A stretch of DNA of 64,000 nt. Origin: G965207345 sp965207345 (lineage in GTDB: Bacteria; Pseudomonadota; Gammaproteobacteria; PS1; Pseudothioglobaceae). The stretch is from contig OZ242280.1 in assembly GCA_965207345.1 (NCBI GenBank), positions 620,001 through 684,000 of the forward strand, written 5' to 3'. Positions 29,601-38,024 of this stretch are shown in pieces. Position numbers and translations under genes: made by a program. The notes beneath the pieces were generated by a model. That model did no database searches. It was not told where the DNA came from and saw only the letters and a program-made list of their open reading frames with translations. The stretch's first letter is position 1. Each line of letters opens with the position of its first letter.

Positions 29601-29706
29601 AGAGATTAGTATTGATTTTAGACCGAAAACCTTCACGAAAACCTTCAAAAAACATAAAGTTCGTTTCCACCACATAAACGCCATAGGGTATTTGGTTAAT
29701 GATTAA
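26611..29706 (+). CDS. cas9: CRISPR-associated endonuclease Cas9 (type II-C)
   Basis: RNA-guided DNA nuclease, 1031 residues from the ATG at 26611. RuvC-I motif ILGLDLGSNSIGWAL has D9; an Arg-rich bridge helix (RLVRRVLQRRARRKQK) follows near residue 70; RuvC-II has E503 in IRIEMARDL; the HNH domain has D584-H585 in VDHILPFP and the later NRYKGDRTP; RuvC-III has H720/H721 and D724 in HHAIDAVVIA. All catalytic residues appear intact. The size and the lack of a csn2 or cas4 gene point to subtype II-C. The gene looks clearly more GC-rich than its surroundings, suggesting acquisition. Its end overlaps the cas1 start. Confidence 0.95.
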   Translation: MSKKILGLDLGSNSIGWALLEEKTGKLLKIIDLGSRIFIKAVKEGETPTPKNVKRRQMRLVRRVLQRRARRKQKMLNYLVLLDLLPKELLGNTEPEKLLNQIGDPYELRTKALDERLSSHQLGRILLHFVARRGFLSNKKQAAGDLVDDPDTMDYLNEPDAKTDSSEDKKEGDFKADIAKVYLDIKAEGARTLGEYLYRSKNNVKRNRAHKGGHLRTDRAMYQDELEQIWKKQRAYFTNLPGDFMEENKGVKKIIFYQRPLKLRKDRVGRCSLEPKHYRANTARLEVQRFRYLQDINNLEYLDRHSNKWVSPTDEQKAKLVIYFEHHPKITITALKKELNIDKLTEINLETKDLKGNITACTIRSVIGEQWDEMGDTKQKSLFEDLFTIKKKSALKNRLIVHWNFDKQTAVKLCLLEFEPSHSNLSLKAINKLLPYLKGGKIYSDARQDAGYGYDAKEMETQEKLSSPPETPNPIVNKGLHELRRVVNAIIKEHGKPDAIRIEMARDLEMNTKQYEKFIKQQKINATANKEAQEKFESLNLGSKYASGDQKTKYRLWKDQKECCAYSNQSIPLRQVFSADTEVDHILPFPKSLDDSYMNKVICLTKENRYKGDRTPIDAWGGNDEKWNQITQSIRRWDKSLKSKVARFYQTEKDLLKRNFIETQLNDTRYISILAKDYMCQLGCDVSVTKGFVVSKIRHQWGFNTLIGETNRKDRTDHRHHAIDAVVIAATSRSLYTKAVGQIQNNKLKIDLPYPHIRDELSENIKHIIVSHAPQRKLSGALHEEGKGAGYIAKHGGFVYRKTLGSKFTEKKAKSIVDETVKKIVEKHISKYQNIKEAFADNVTVYHKDGKTPIKRVRVLQSKIKKEKKLGEAKFGVKDKQGKIFKWMVYGNTHHVEIIRDKKTGQIKGEFVTMMEAHRRAMTGAKSAIKRDVVREKIVKDYGEKHELLMVLHINDTVSVVNDDGERIFYRVQKLGARGNIMTLRLNIAATTKKKHEEISIDFRPKTFTKTFKKHKVRFHHINAIGYLVND

Positions 29707-30594
29707 ACGCATTGTGGATATATCTGAACAAGCATATATTCACACAAAAAATCATCAATTATTGATCGATAAAAAGGAAGAAACCGTTGGGCGAATTCCC
29801 ACTTAGGATTGGGGGTATTGATTTTGCAACATCCGGCTATAGTAATAACCCAATCAACAATTGTTGCTTGTCAGAAAAACAAAGCCGCGATTATTTTTTG
29901 CAATGAAAAACACTTGCCTTATTCAGCAATACTCCCGATTAGTGATGGACATACGTTGCACCAAAAGGTGCTACGGATGCAGGTAGAAGCAAAGAAACCT
30001 ATAACAAAGAAAATCTGGAAACAAGTAGTCCAACAAAAGATTGTAGAGCAAGAAAGAACACTGTTTCTGGCGGGAACGGATGCCGCTGTCCTTGCCCGAT
30101 TAGCATCAAAAGTTAAATCCGGGGATGCGAAAAATCACGAAGCACAAGCGGCACAATACTATTGGCCCCGCTTGTTTGGTGGGTCATTTAGAAGGGATTA
30201 CGAAGCGGCCGGGTTAAATACACTGCTGAATTATGGATATGCCGTTGTACGCGCATTAATTGCCCGTGCTATCGTCGCTAGTGGACTCCATCCTTCAATC
30301 GGTATCCATCATCACAATCAATACAATTCACTTTGTCTTGCGGACGATTTAATGGAGCCATTTCGTCCATGGGTGGATTGGTTGGTTTATCAAATTTGGA
30401 TAGAAAATAAAAAGACGAAAATTGACAACGAGACAAAGCAATATATGCTGAGACTTTTAAGTGAATCAGTGAGTATCAACAAGAAAACAATGCCGCTGAT
30501 GGTGGCTTGTCATTACCTAATTGCCGATTTCAAGCGATGCTTGGATGGTTCGATACATCGCCTAAAATATCCAGTGTTAGCAAGCAGAGTATAA
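29699..30594 (+). pseudogene. cas1: Cas1 integrase, disrupted by stop and frameshift
   Basis: The ATG at 29699 overlaps the cas9 end and reads a good Cas1 N-terminus (MIKRIVDISEQAYIH... to GRIPT) before a TAG at 29804-29806. The rest, GVLILQHPAIVITQ onward, continues in another frame and keeps the catalytic regions (EAQAAQYYWPRLFG; GLHPSIGIHHHNQYN; DDLMEPFRP). The family consensus after P-x is E-D-[IL]-G; the bases here fit a GAG-to-TAG change plus a one-base deletion, or one indel. A TTG at 29809 could restart translation but would drop about 36 residues of the N-terminal sheet. Cas1 with Cas2 inserts new spacers. Confidence 0.8.
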
Positions 30595-30620
30595 GCGTGA
30601 TCTTTGGAGGATTGAATAGC

Positions 30621-30926
30621 ATGTGGGTGATCGTCTTATTTGATCTGCCAACAGATACCAAACAAGCCCGCAAGCAGTACACCTGTTTTAGGAAACAACT
30701 TCTAAATGATGGGTTTGGAATGATGCAGTATTCGGTGTATTATCGGCACTGTGCCAGCGATGAAAATGCCAGCGTCCATTCAAAACGTGTAAAATCAGCA
30801 TTACCGCCAGAGGGCGAAATACGTATTGTTAAAATAACCGATAAACAGTTTGGAAAAATTGAGGTTTACTATGGAAAAAAGCGAATACCAATCGAATGCG
30901 CCCCAGTTCAACTGGAACTTTTCTAA
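30621..30926 (+). CDS. cas2: CRISPR-associated protein Cas2
   Basis: 101 residues from the ATG at 30621, with GGAGG ten bases upstream; the longer frame from 30507 overlaps cas1 and is not native. The start MWVIVLFDLPTDTKQARKQY gives the Cas2 ferredoxin-like first strand with its Asp; DGFGMMQYSVYYRHC and the C-terminal ITDKQFGKIEVYYGKK fit type II Cas2. It bridges Cas1 dimers in the spacer integration complex. It appears intact. Confidence 0.92.
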   Translation: MWVIVLFDLPTDTKQARKQYTCFRKQLLNDGFGMMQYSVYYRHCASDENASVHSKRVKSALPPEGEIRIVKITDKQFGKIEVYYGKKRIPIECAPVQLELF

Positions 30927-30974
30927 AGAAAATTTCCAGTATATCCAGATAATTCATAAAGTTACCTCACAGAT

Positions 30975-31668
30975 ATTATAACCGACCAAGGCCTATCCGC
31001 AATCCACAACTACGAACTGTTACCTGACAACAAGACGATAATTATAACCGACCAAGGCCTATCCGCAATCCACAACTTTTATGATTTACTTGACATTAGA
31101 TATGTAAATTATAACCGACCAAGGCCTATCCGCAATCCACAACCCGCAAAGGGGAGGTTAAAATGAGTACTGATTATAACCGACCAAGGCCTATCCGCAA
31201 TCCACAACTAAGAGAGGTGTCACAGTCTTTTGCTTATGATTATAACCGACCAAGGCCTATCCGCAATCCACAACTGATTTCATTCTGGGAAAATGCGGTC
31301 TTATATTATAACCGACCAAGGCCTATCCGCAATCCACAACTGGAGGCAAGACAACTGCTGCTTTTTCAATAATTATAACCGACCAAGGCCTATCCGCAAT
31401 CCACAACTGACGACAGCATGCAGAGAGGATTTAATTATTATAACCGACCAAGGCCTATCCGCAATCCACAACTGACAATCAAGATGAAGCTATATTAAAA
31501 ATATTATAACCGACCAAGGCCTATCCGCAATCCACAACTTCTACGCTCTGTTACAGTAACCATTTTTAATTATAACCGACCAAGGCCTATCCGCAATCCA
31601 CAACTGTAATAATATCTTTATTGCAGTTAAGTTCTATTATAACCGACCAAGGCCTATCCGCAATCCAC
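30975..31668 (-). CRISPR. CRISPR array, 11 repeats and 10 spacers
   Basis: Repeats of 36 bases start at 30975, 31041, 31108, 31173, 31239, 31305, 31372, 31437, 31503, 31569 and 31636; spacers are 29-31 bases. In plus orientation the repeat begins ATTATAACCGACC and ends CAATCCACAAC. Ten repeats are identical by eye; the last loses its final three bases. In minus orientation the repeat starts GTTGTGG, as type II-C repeats usually do, and holds TTGCGG-16-TATAAT, a promoter reading into the next spacer. Transcription is therefore most likely on the minus strand, toward cas2. The leader candidate is the ~50 bases between cas2 and the first repeat. Confidence 0.97.
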
Positions 31669-31790
31669 TGATATACAATTTTAATTTTGGGGATTATAAA
31701 AATAAGATATTTGTGGATTTATGTATGTTATTCCCTTTTTAATTGTGCTATAACCTTTATTTCTTTAGTGTTTTAAGATACAATTTAACA

Positions 31791-31834
31791 TATAATGAGA
31801 ATCGTTATTATTAACATTTAATAATGATTATAGT
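31791..31834 (+). promoter_or_regulatory. Fur box and promoter of the iron transporter operon
   Basis: TATAAT at 31791-31796 overlaps TAATGAGAATCGTTATTAT (31793-31811), which resembles the Fur consensus of GATAAT hexamers; a second AATAATGATTATAG follows from about 31820. Fur with Fe2+ would cover the -10 and repress the ABC transporter genes downstream. No clear -35 was found. Confidence 0.65.
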
Positions 31835-31878
31835 TTAGGAGATAAAAATATTTTATATCGCAAGAAATAAACTGAATT

Positions 31879-32541
31879 ATGTTAGTAATTAAAAGCCTAA
31901 AAATTCACTATGGAGGTAATGAAAGTATTATTCAAGATTTTGATTTAAACTTACAATCTGGAATGATTTTAGCCATGCTAGGTGATAGCGGTAGTGGTAA
32001 AACGAGTGTGCTAAGAGCAATAGCTGGTCTTTGTAATATTGCAGATGGCATTATTAGTTTAGATATGGTGGTTTTAAGTCATTATAAAATGCGTAAATAT
32101 GTTACAGTAGAATTGAGAAATGTAGGTATGGTTTTTCAAGATTGCGCCTTATTCCCGCATTTAACAGTGGCAGTAAATATTGGTTTTGGTTTAAAATATC
32201 TTAATTACCGAATTAGAAAAAAACGCGTCAAAGAATTACTTACCTTGATTGATTTATCGCACAGCGAAAAAAAATATCCTCATCAGTTATCAGCTGGTGA
32301 ACAGCAACGTATTGCGCTTGCACGCTCGCTTGCACCGAAACCAAAATTATTATTATTGGATGAGCCATTTTCTAATTTAGATGCGAACCATAAAAATCAA
32401 TTGGTAATGCAAGTTAGAAGTATTCTTAAAAAAGAAAAGATGACTGCTATTTTCGTAACGCATGATGAAGAAGAAGCAAAAACATTTGCTGACGACATTG
32501 CTTATATTAAAAATAAAAAACTGTATATAATGCCACGCTGA
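31879..32541 (+). CDS. fbpC: Ferric iron ABC transporter ATP-binding protein (short form)
   Basis: ATPase of a Fe3+ import system. Walker A GDSGSGKTS is near residues 35-43, the signature LSAGEQQRIALARSLAP near 137, Walker B LLLLDEPFSNLD near 157, and the switch histidine in FVTHDEEEA. At 220 residues it lacks the C-terminal regulatory (TOBE-like) domain of typical ~350-residue FbpC. First gene of fbpC-fbpA-fbpB behind a Fur-like box. Confidence 0.85.
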   Translation: MLVIKSLKIHYGGNESIIQDFDLNLQSGMILAMLGDSGSGKTSVLRAIAGLCNIADGIISLDMVVLSHYKMRKYVTVELRNVGMVFQDCALFPHLTVAVNIGFGLKYLNYRIRKKRVKELLTLIDLSHSEKKYPHQLSAGEQQRIALARSLAPKPKLLLLDEPFSNLDANHKNQLVMQVRSILKKEKMTAIFVTHDEEEAKTFADDIAYIKNKKLYIMPR

Positions 32542-32603
32542 TAAAACCGGCTATATTAAAAATGAGGTCCTACATATGCTTACTTAACTAAGGAAATTTA
32601 AGA

Positions 32604-33656
32604 ATGAAATTGAAACATTTTTTGTTAAATTATCTTTTAACGCCAAGTTTTATTGCAGGCGCACTTTTAGTTTCTATGCACATAAGCGTATTTGCCCATC
32701 ATCAAGGCGTAAAACTAAATGAACCCATAGTTGTTTATAGTGCTAGAAAAGAACATTTAATCAAGCCACTTTTTAACGCGTTCACAAAAGAAACGGGCAT
32801 TAAAATTAATTATTTTACGGGTGAATCTGGCGCACTTATTGAGCGTTTAAAGCTGGAAGGTGCTAGCACAAAAGCAGATATATTACTTACAGTAGATGTA
32901 GGAAATCTTTGGTATGCTAGCACGCAAGGTATTTTAAGACTAATTAAAAGTAATTACTTAGATAGCACTATCCCAAGTTATTTAAAAGATGACAGTGCAA
33001 ATATGTGGGTCGGGTTATCTGTTAGAGCTAGAACAATTGTCTATCACACAGAGCGCGTCCTTCCTTTGGAACTATCAAGTTATGCTGATTTAGCCAACCC
33101 AAAATGGCGTGGACGTCTGTGTTTAAGAAGCGCTAAAAAAGTCTATAATAAATCTTTAGTAGCCTCGATGATTTACCATTTTGGTGCATCAGAAACAGAG
33201 AAAACTATCAGGGGCTGGGTAAAGAATTTAGCGACTAAGCCGCATGCAAAAGATGCGCAAGTTATGAGTGCAATTCTCTCAGGACAATGCGACGTTGGTA
33301 TTGTCAATACTTATTATTTTGCACATTTACTAAAAAAAAGAGTAAATGCACCGCTAAAACTATTTTGGGCGGATGAGGAAAAATATGGCACACATATCAA
33401 TATTTCAGGTGCAGGAATTAGCAAATATGCACCCCATCCAGAACACGCTAAATATTTAATTGAGTGGTTATCATCGGCTAGGGCACAAAAAATTTATGCA
33501 ACCCTCAATGATGAATATCCTGCTAACCAAAATATTTCTCCTAGTGATGAAGTAGCATCCTGGGGAAGTTTTAAGCATGATACTATCCCTTTAACTCAAG
33601 TAGGAATGTTACAAGCTGAGGCAGTAAAACTAATGCAGCTATCAGGTTATTACTAA
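32604..33656 (+). CDS. fbpA: Periplasmic Fe(III)-binding protein
   Basis: Substrate-binding protein of the FbpA/FutA/AfuA type. An N-terminal signal segment (about residues 1-31, ending VFAHH) is followed by the family pattern EPIVVYSARKEHLIKPLFNAF, TGIKINYFTGESGALIERLK and DILLTVDVGNLW. The C-terminal half has NISGAGISKYAPHPEHAKYL and LNDEYPANQ, with Tyr residues expected to bind iron. Length 350 is typical. Cotranscription with the ATPase and permease is likely from short gaps. Confidence 0.9.
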   Translation: MKLKHFLLNYLLTPSFIAGALLVSMHISVFAHHQGVKLNEPIVVYSARKEHLIKPLFNAFTKETGIKINYFTGESGALIERLKLEGASTKADILLTVDVGNLWYASTQGILRLIKSNYLDSTIPSYLKDDSANMWVGLSVRARTIVYHTERVLPLELSSYADLANPKWRGRLCLRSAKKVYNKSLVASMIYHFGASETEKTIRGWVKNLATKPHAKDAQVMSAILSGQCDVGIVNTYYFAHLLKKRVNAPLKLFWADEEKYGTHINISGAGISKYAPHPEHAKYLIEWLSSARAQKIYATLNDEYPANQNISPSDEVASWGSFKHDTIPLTQVGMLQAEAVKLMQLSGYY

Positions 33657-33670
33657 GTTTAACATTAAAG

Positions 33671-35287
33671 ATGCAATCTTTTTTTAGCTCCTGTCTGCTA
33701 ATTCGTATAACCACAACAAGCTTAGCTTTTATTATCGCGATGCCTATTTTTGTGATTAGTTTATCTTGGTTTACTGAGACTTATACGCTTTGGCTTCATT
33801 TTCAAAATACTATTTTGTCATCGCTATTTAGCAACACTATTATTTTATTACTAGGTGTTGGCTTTGGTGTGGCAATATTAGGCACAGTTTTGGCATGGTT
33901 TGTTACGATGACAGAATTTCCGGGCCGTAGGTATTTAGAATGGGCGTTATTATTACCGTTTGCCATACCCGCTTATGTTTTAGCGTTTGTTTATCTTGGT
34001 ATTTTTGATTACGCTGGTTTTTTGCAGGTGTGGTTACGCGCAACATTTGCTGTCAGCGGTTTTGATATTCGCTCTGGATATTTTGCGCCTATTTTAACTT
34101 TTGTGTTAGTATTTTATCCTTATGTATATATGATAAGTCGTGCTTCATTTAAACGTCAACAGGCAAGTGTTATAGCATCAGCACGTCTTCTAAATGCAGG
34201 TGCCTGGCGGGTTTTTTGGCAAATTTCTGTGCCGCTTGCTAGACCAGCAATTATTGCTGGAGTTTTAATAACAATGATGGAGACACTTGCTGATTTTGGC
34301 GTGGTTTCACTTTTTAATTACGATACTTTTACCACTGCAATTTATTCTGCTTGGAGTGATTTTCGTTCAGTTTCTTTAGCAGCACAATTGGCTACGGTTT
34401 TGGTTTTTATGGCTTTTTTACTAATGTATTTAGAGCGTATAAGTCGTGGAAAAACAAAATATTATGGTAGCGATATTGTAAAACATAAACATTATATACT
34501 CACGGGTTATAAGGCATGGTGTGTGTGTATTTTTGTTTTTTCTGTGGTGTTATTTTCTTTTTTAATACCGATGATACAATTATTAATTTGGGCGTGGCAA
34601 ACCCTAAGTTTAGGATGGGACAGTGCGTATATATCATTACTCATAAACACTATTAGCTTATCAATGATCGCAACAGCAGTTATTATTGCTGTTGCTAGTA
34701 TACTTGCTTTTCCAAATGAATGTTTAAGAGCCTATCGTTTCAGTGTGCTTAGTGTAAGAATTGCAACGCTCGGTTATGCTATACCCGGTTCAGTTATGGC
34801 AGTCGGTTTATTATATGGTGTAACTTATATTTCTAGTGTTAGTCATTATTTATTTAATATCTCTCTGACACATTATTTATTTGGCAGTATTGCGCTTTTA
34901 ATATTTGCTTATACTTCAAGATTTATAGCTATTGCTTATAACGCCATTGATGCTTCGGCACAGCAAATTAAGCCAACACTTATTGAGAGTGCTCAACTGC
35001 TAGGCGCAGGCAAATGGCGTATTGCTTCACGCATTGAATTTCCAATTATGACACCTGGTATTTTAGCAGCGTGTTTGCTGGTAGCAATTGACGTCATGAA
35101 AGAATTACCTGCTACTTACCTGTTAAGACCGTTTGGCTGGAATACGCTTGCAATTAAAACTTATGAGCTTAGTATAGAAGGTTTGAATGAAGCAGCGGCA
35201 TTACCTGCTTTGCTGATTGTATTGCTAGCGCTATCTATTATTGTATTATTTCTTCGTTTTGATAGAAGTTCTCATCGTATTTTATAA
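33671..35287 (+). CDS. fbpB: Ferric iron ABC transporter permease
   Basis: 538-residue inner-membrane permease with about 12 hydrophobic segments arranged as two homologous halves, as in FbpB/SfuB. Each half carries an EAA-type loop: ASARLLNAGAWRVFWQISVPL in the first and ESAQLLGAGKWRIASRIEFPI in the second, which dock onto the ATPase. It begins 14 bases after fbpA. One polypeptide would supply both transmembrane halves. Confidence 0.92.
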   Translation: MQSFFSSCLLIRITTTSLAFIIAMPIFVISLSWFTETYTLWLHFQNTILSSLFSNTIILLLGVGFGVAILGTVLAWFVTMTEFPGRRYLEWALLLPFAIPAYVLAFVYLGIFDYAGFLQVWLRATFAVSGFDIRSGYFAPILTFVLVFYPYVYMISRASFKRQQASVIASARLLNAGAWRVFWQISVPLARPAIIAGVLITMMETLADFGVVSLFNYDTFTTAIYSAWSDFRSVSLAAQLATVLVFMAFLLMYLERISRGKTKYYGSDIVKHKHYILTGYKAWCVCIFVFSVVLFSFLIPMIQLLIWAWQTLSLGWDSAYISLLINTISLSMIATAVIIAVASILAFPNECLRAYRFSVLSVRIATLGYAIPGSVMAVGLLYGVTYISSVSHYLFNISLTHYLFGSIALLIFAYTSRFIAIAYNAIDASAQQIKPTLIESAQLLGAGKWRIASRIEFPIMTPGILAACLLVAIDVMKELPATYLLRPFGWNTLAIKTYELSIEGLNEAAALPALLIVLLALSIIVLFLRFDRSSHRIL

Positions 35288-35328
35288 ATTTTCATTAAAA
35301 TAGCAGCTTCAAAATAATATTGGCTTAA

Positions 35329-36573
35329 ATGACTAAAAAAACATTAGTAAATAAAGATAAAGAGCATAGTAGTGGTAATATTTTGTGCGATGATATTTTA
35401 TACAGTGCACTTGCTAGCGGCATACGACGCGGTGAAAAAAATCATAATGTACTTGATTTAGCGCTCATTATATTACCGAAAAATAGTATTACTGCTGCAG
35501 TTTTTACGAAAAATATTTTTTGTGCTGCACCAGTAATTGTTGCTAAAAATCATTTGCCTAATGACATTAGGGCACTGATTATAAATAGCGGTAACGCAAA
35601 TGCGGGCACAGGTATTGACAAAGGCAGTCAAGGTATGATTAATACCCAGCGTATTTGTCAGTTATTGTCAAATGAATTAAATATTAAAGCAGAACAGGTC
35701 CTGCCTTTTTCAACGGGTGTTATTGGCGAACAATTACCTATGTCTTGTTTTGAAAATTGTCTAAAAACACTAAGTAAAAATGCAACATCAACGCAAATAA
35801 AACAAGTTGCTCAGGCAATTATGACAACAGATACTAGGACCAAAATTGCAACAAGAAGAATTGCCTTTGGCACTAAGTGTGTTAAAATTTGTGCTTTTGC
35901 TAAAGGTTCAGGCATGATACGCCCTGATATGGCAACAATGCTTAGCTTTATTAGCAGTGATGTTTGTGCAGAAAATAGAACACAGCTCCAAACTTACCTA
36001 GATGTAGCAATTAGTCAGTCTTTTAATCGTATTACCGTAGATGGCGATACCTCAACAAATGATGCGGTAACACTAAGTGCCACTGGAAAGTCAGGCGTGA
36101 TACTTGCAGAAATTGCAGATGAATTTTCTAAAGCATTAAATGAAATTTGTCTGGAATTAGCTCATCTTATCATAGCGGATGGTGAAGGTGCAACCAAGTT
36201 TGTAGAGATTGCGGTATCTGGAGAAAATAGTTCTGATTGCTTAAAAGTTGCCTATACAGTCGCACATTCACCACTTGTTAAAACAGCACTATTTGCCTCA
36301 GATGCAAATATCGGACGTTTGCTTATGGCAGTTGGACGTGCAAAAGTTAAAAACCTGAAAGCACAAAATATTTTTATTGATATAAACAAAGTGCGTATTA
36401 TTACTAAAGGCGTAGTAGATAAAAATTATTCTGAGCATCTTGGTGGTCAAGCAATGCGCGCAAATAAAATTTTTATACAAATTAAAATTGGTGAAAATAG
36501 CACTACTGAACGTATTTGGACGACAGATTTATCTTATGACTATGTACGCATTAATGCTAAATATCGCTCCTAA
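35329..36573 (+). CDS. argJ: Bifunctional glutamate N-acetyltransferase / ornithine acetyltransferase
   Basis: Recycles the acetyl group from N-acetylornithine to glutamate in arginine synthesis. The self-cleavage site is in GSGMIRPDMATMLSFI, with T203 as nucleophile of the beta chain. SGNANAGTG and the late NSSDCLKVAYTVAHSPLVK region are typical. Length 414 is normal. It converges with hldE, overlapping by 17 bases at the 3' ends. Confidence 0.95.
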   Translation: MTKKTLVNKDKEHSSGNILCDDILYSALASGIRRGEKNHNVLDLALIILPKNSITAAVFTKNIFCAAPVIVAKNHLPNDIRALIINSGNANAGTGIDKGSQGMINTQRICQLLSNELNIKAEQVLPFSTGVIGEQLPMSCFENCLKTLSKNATSTQIKQVAQAIMTTDTRTKIATRRIAFGTKCVKICAFAKGSGMIRPDMATMLSFISSDVCAENRTQLQTYLDVAISQSFNRITVDGDTSTNDAVTLSATGKSGVILAEIADEFSKALNEICLELAHLIIADGEGATKFVEIAVSGENSSDCLKVAYTVAHSPLVKTALFASDANIGRLLMAVGRAKVKNLKAQNIFIDINKVRIITKGVVDKNYSEHLGGQAMRANKIFIQIKIGENSTTERIWTTDLSYDYVRINAKYRS

Positions 36574-37990
36574 TTTTTTCAATTAACTTACTACTGCCTT
36601 TATTTTTTACAAAATCAACGAGTTTTAACGCATCTACTAACTCTTCTCCTATAACTTTTTTATTTTGGTAGTCAGCACCTTTGACTAAAATATTGGGCCT
36701 GATGTTATAGATTAAATTATAAGGCGTCTCGTCAGAGAAAATTACCACAAAATCTATCACATCAAGGGCTGCAAGTAAATAGGCACGCTCATTTTCAGTT
36801 ACAATCGGACGTCCCTTACCTTTTAATTTTCTAACAGATTCGTCTGAATTAATACCAACAATAAGCACATCACCAAAAGTTTTTGCGCGCTCTAAATATT
36901 TAATATGCCCAATATGCAACAAATCAAAGCAGCCATTAGTAAAAATAATCTTTTTATCTATAGATTTTAAATGCTTCGCTATTTTTACAATTTCCATTTT
37001 GGAGACAATTTTTTTTTCTGATTTATTTTTTGTGATATTTAATGCTGACTGATAAGCTATTACTTCATCTAGTGTTGCGCTAGCGTTGCCAATTTTACCA
37101 ACCACTACACCTGCTGTGATATTTGCAAAAGTGAGTGCTTCATTTATGTCTAAGTCAAGTGCAAGTGCAAAACCGAGCGCGGCAAGCACTGTATCTCCTG
37201 CACCTGTTACATCAAATACCTCTTTAGCAACAGTTGGGTGAATATGAAAATCGTCAACCAGTAAAGCAATACCTTCTTCACTTAATGTAGCCAAGGAAAC
37301 ATTTAGTGCACACTGTTTTTTAATTTTTGCCATTGCTTGTTTTAGATGCGCCTTATTTTTAATATAAATCCCTGTTGCTACGCTTAATTCTTGTTTGTTT
37401 GGTGTAAGCAGGTAAGCATTTTTATATTTAATATAATCACTTCCCTTGGGATCAATGAGTACTTTTTTTTGCGCATCATTTGCAATTTGAATAAGTTTTT
37501 GTGTGAGTGTATGCGTAAATAAACCCTTGCCATAATCAGAAAATAGGACAATATCAACTTCATTAATACAGCTGTTAAAATGCTGCACAATTATTTTTTC
37601 ACTTATTTTGCTAATAGCATGCTTGCTTTCTTCGTCGTAACGTATTATTTGTTGAGAGTTTGCGATAAGACGCGTTTTTTTTGAAGTTTTGCGTTTTTTT
37701 TCGCGTACAAGCAAGTCAGTATTAATACCAATACCAGTAAACATATTCTCTAATTTCATTGTATCATCATCATCGCCATTAACACTGATAACCAAAACCT
37801 CTGCACCGAGTGCAGATAAATTATTAACCACATTACCGCCACCGCCTAAATTTTGTGTTTCTTTTGTAACTACAACAATAGGCACTGGTGCTTCGGGTGA
37901 AATACGCGTGCAATCTCCCCAAAGATAGGTGTCAATCATCAAGTCCCCAACGACTAAAATTTTTGGGGTTTTATGTATCAAATTTAACAT
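36557..37990 (-). CDS. hldE: Bifunctional heptose-7-phosphate kinase / heptose-1-phosphate adenylyltransferase
   Basis: Makes ADP-heptose for the LPS inner core. The N-terminal PfkB-type kinase (about residues 1-320) has GDLMIDTYLWG and the anion-hole motif DVTGAGDTVLAAL. The C-terminal nucleotidyltransferase (about 345-477) has FTNGCFDLLHIGHIKYL with HIGH and VLIVGINSDESVRKLKG. Length 477 equals the fused enzyme. With hldD and gmhB it forms a minus-strand heptose cluster; gmhA is not in the window. Confidence 0.96.
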   Translation of the reverse strand: MLNLIHKTPKILVVGDLMIDTYLWGDCTRISPEAPVPIVVVTKETQNLGGGGNVVNNLSALGAEVLVISVNGDDDDTMKLENMFTGIGINTDLLVREKKRKTSKKTRLIANSQQIIRYDEESKHAISKISEKIIVQHFNSCINEVDIVLFSDYGKGLFTHTLTQKLIQIANDAQKKVLIDPKGSDYIKYKNAYLLTPNKQELSVATGIYIKNKAHLKQAMAKIKKQCALNVSLATLSEEGIALLVDDFHIHPTVAKEVFDVTGAGDTVLAALGFALALDLDINEALTFANITAGVVVGKIGNASATLDEVIAYQSALNITKNKSEKKIVSKMEIVKIAKHLKSIDKKIIFTNGCFDLLHIGHIKYLERAKTFGDVLIVGINSDESVRKLKGKGRPIVTENERAYLLAALDVIDFVVIFSDETPYNLIYNIRPNILVKGADYQNKKVIGEELVDALKLVDFVKNKGSSKLIEKIRSDI

Positions 37991-38024
37991 AAAAAATATG
38001 TGTACGTAAGATTAAAATTGTCTA

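Noticed and set aside
29809..30594. cas1 as an intact gene starting at TTG 29809
   Set aside because: The upstream 35 codons are clearly Cas1 sequence in another frame, so this frame lacks a needed N-terminal part; called a pseudogene instead.
31163..31475. Open frames in the CRISPR array with repeating YNRPRPIRNPQL peptides
   Set aside because: They are translations of the 36-base repeats and spacers; no ribosome-binding site of their own apart from one inside a spacer.
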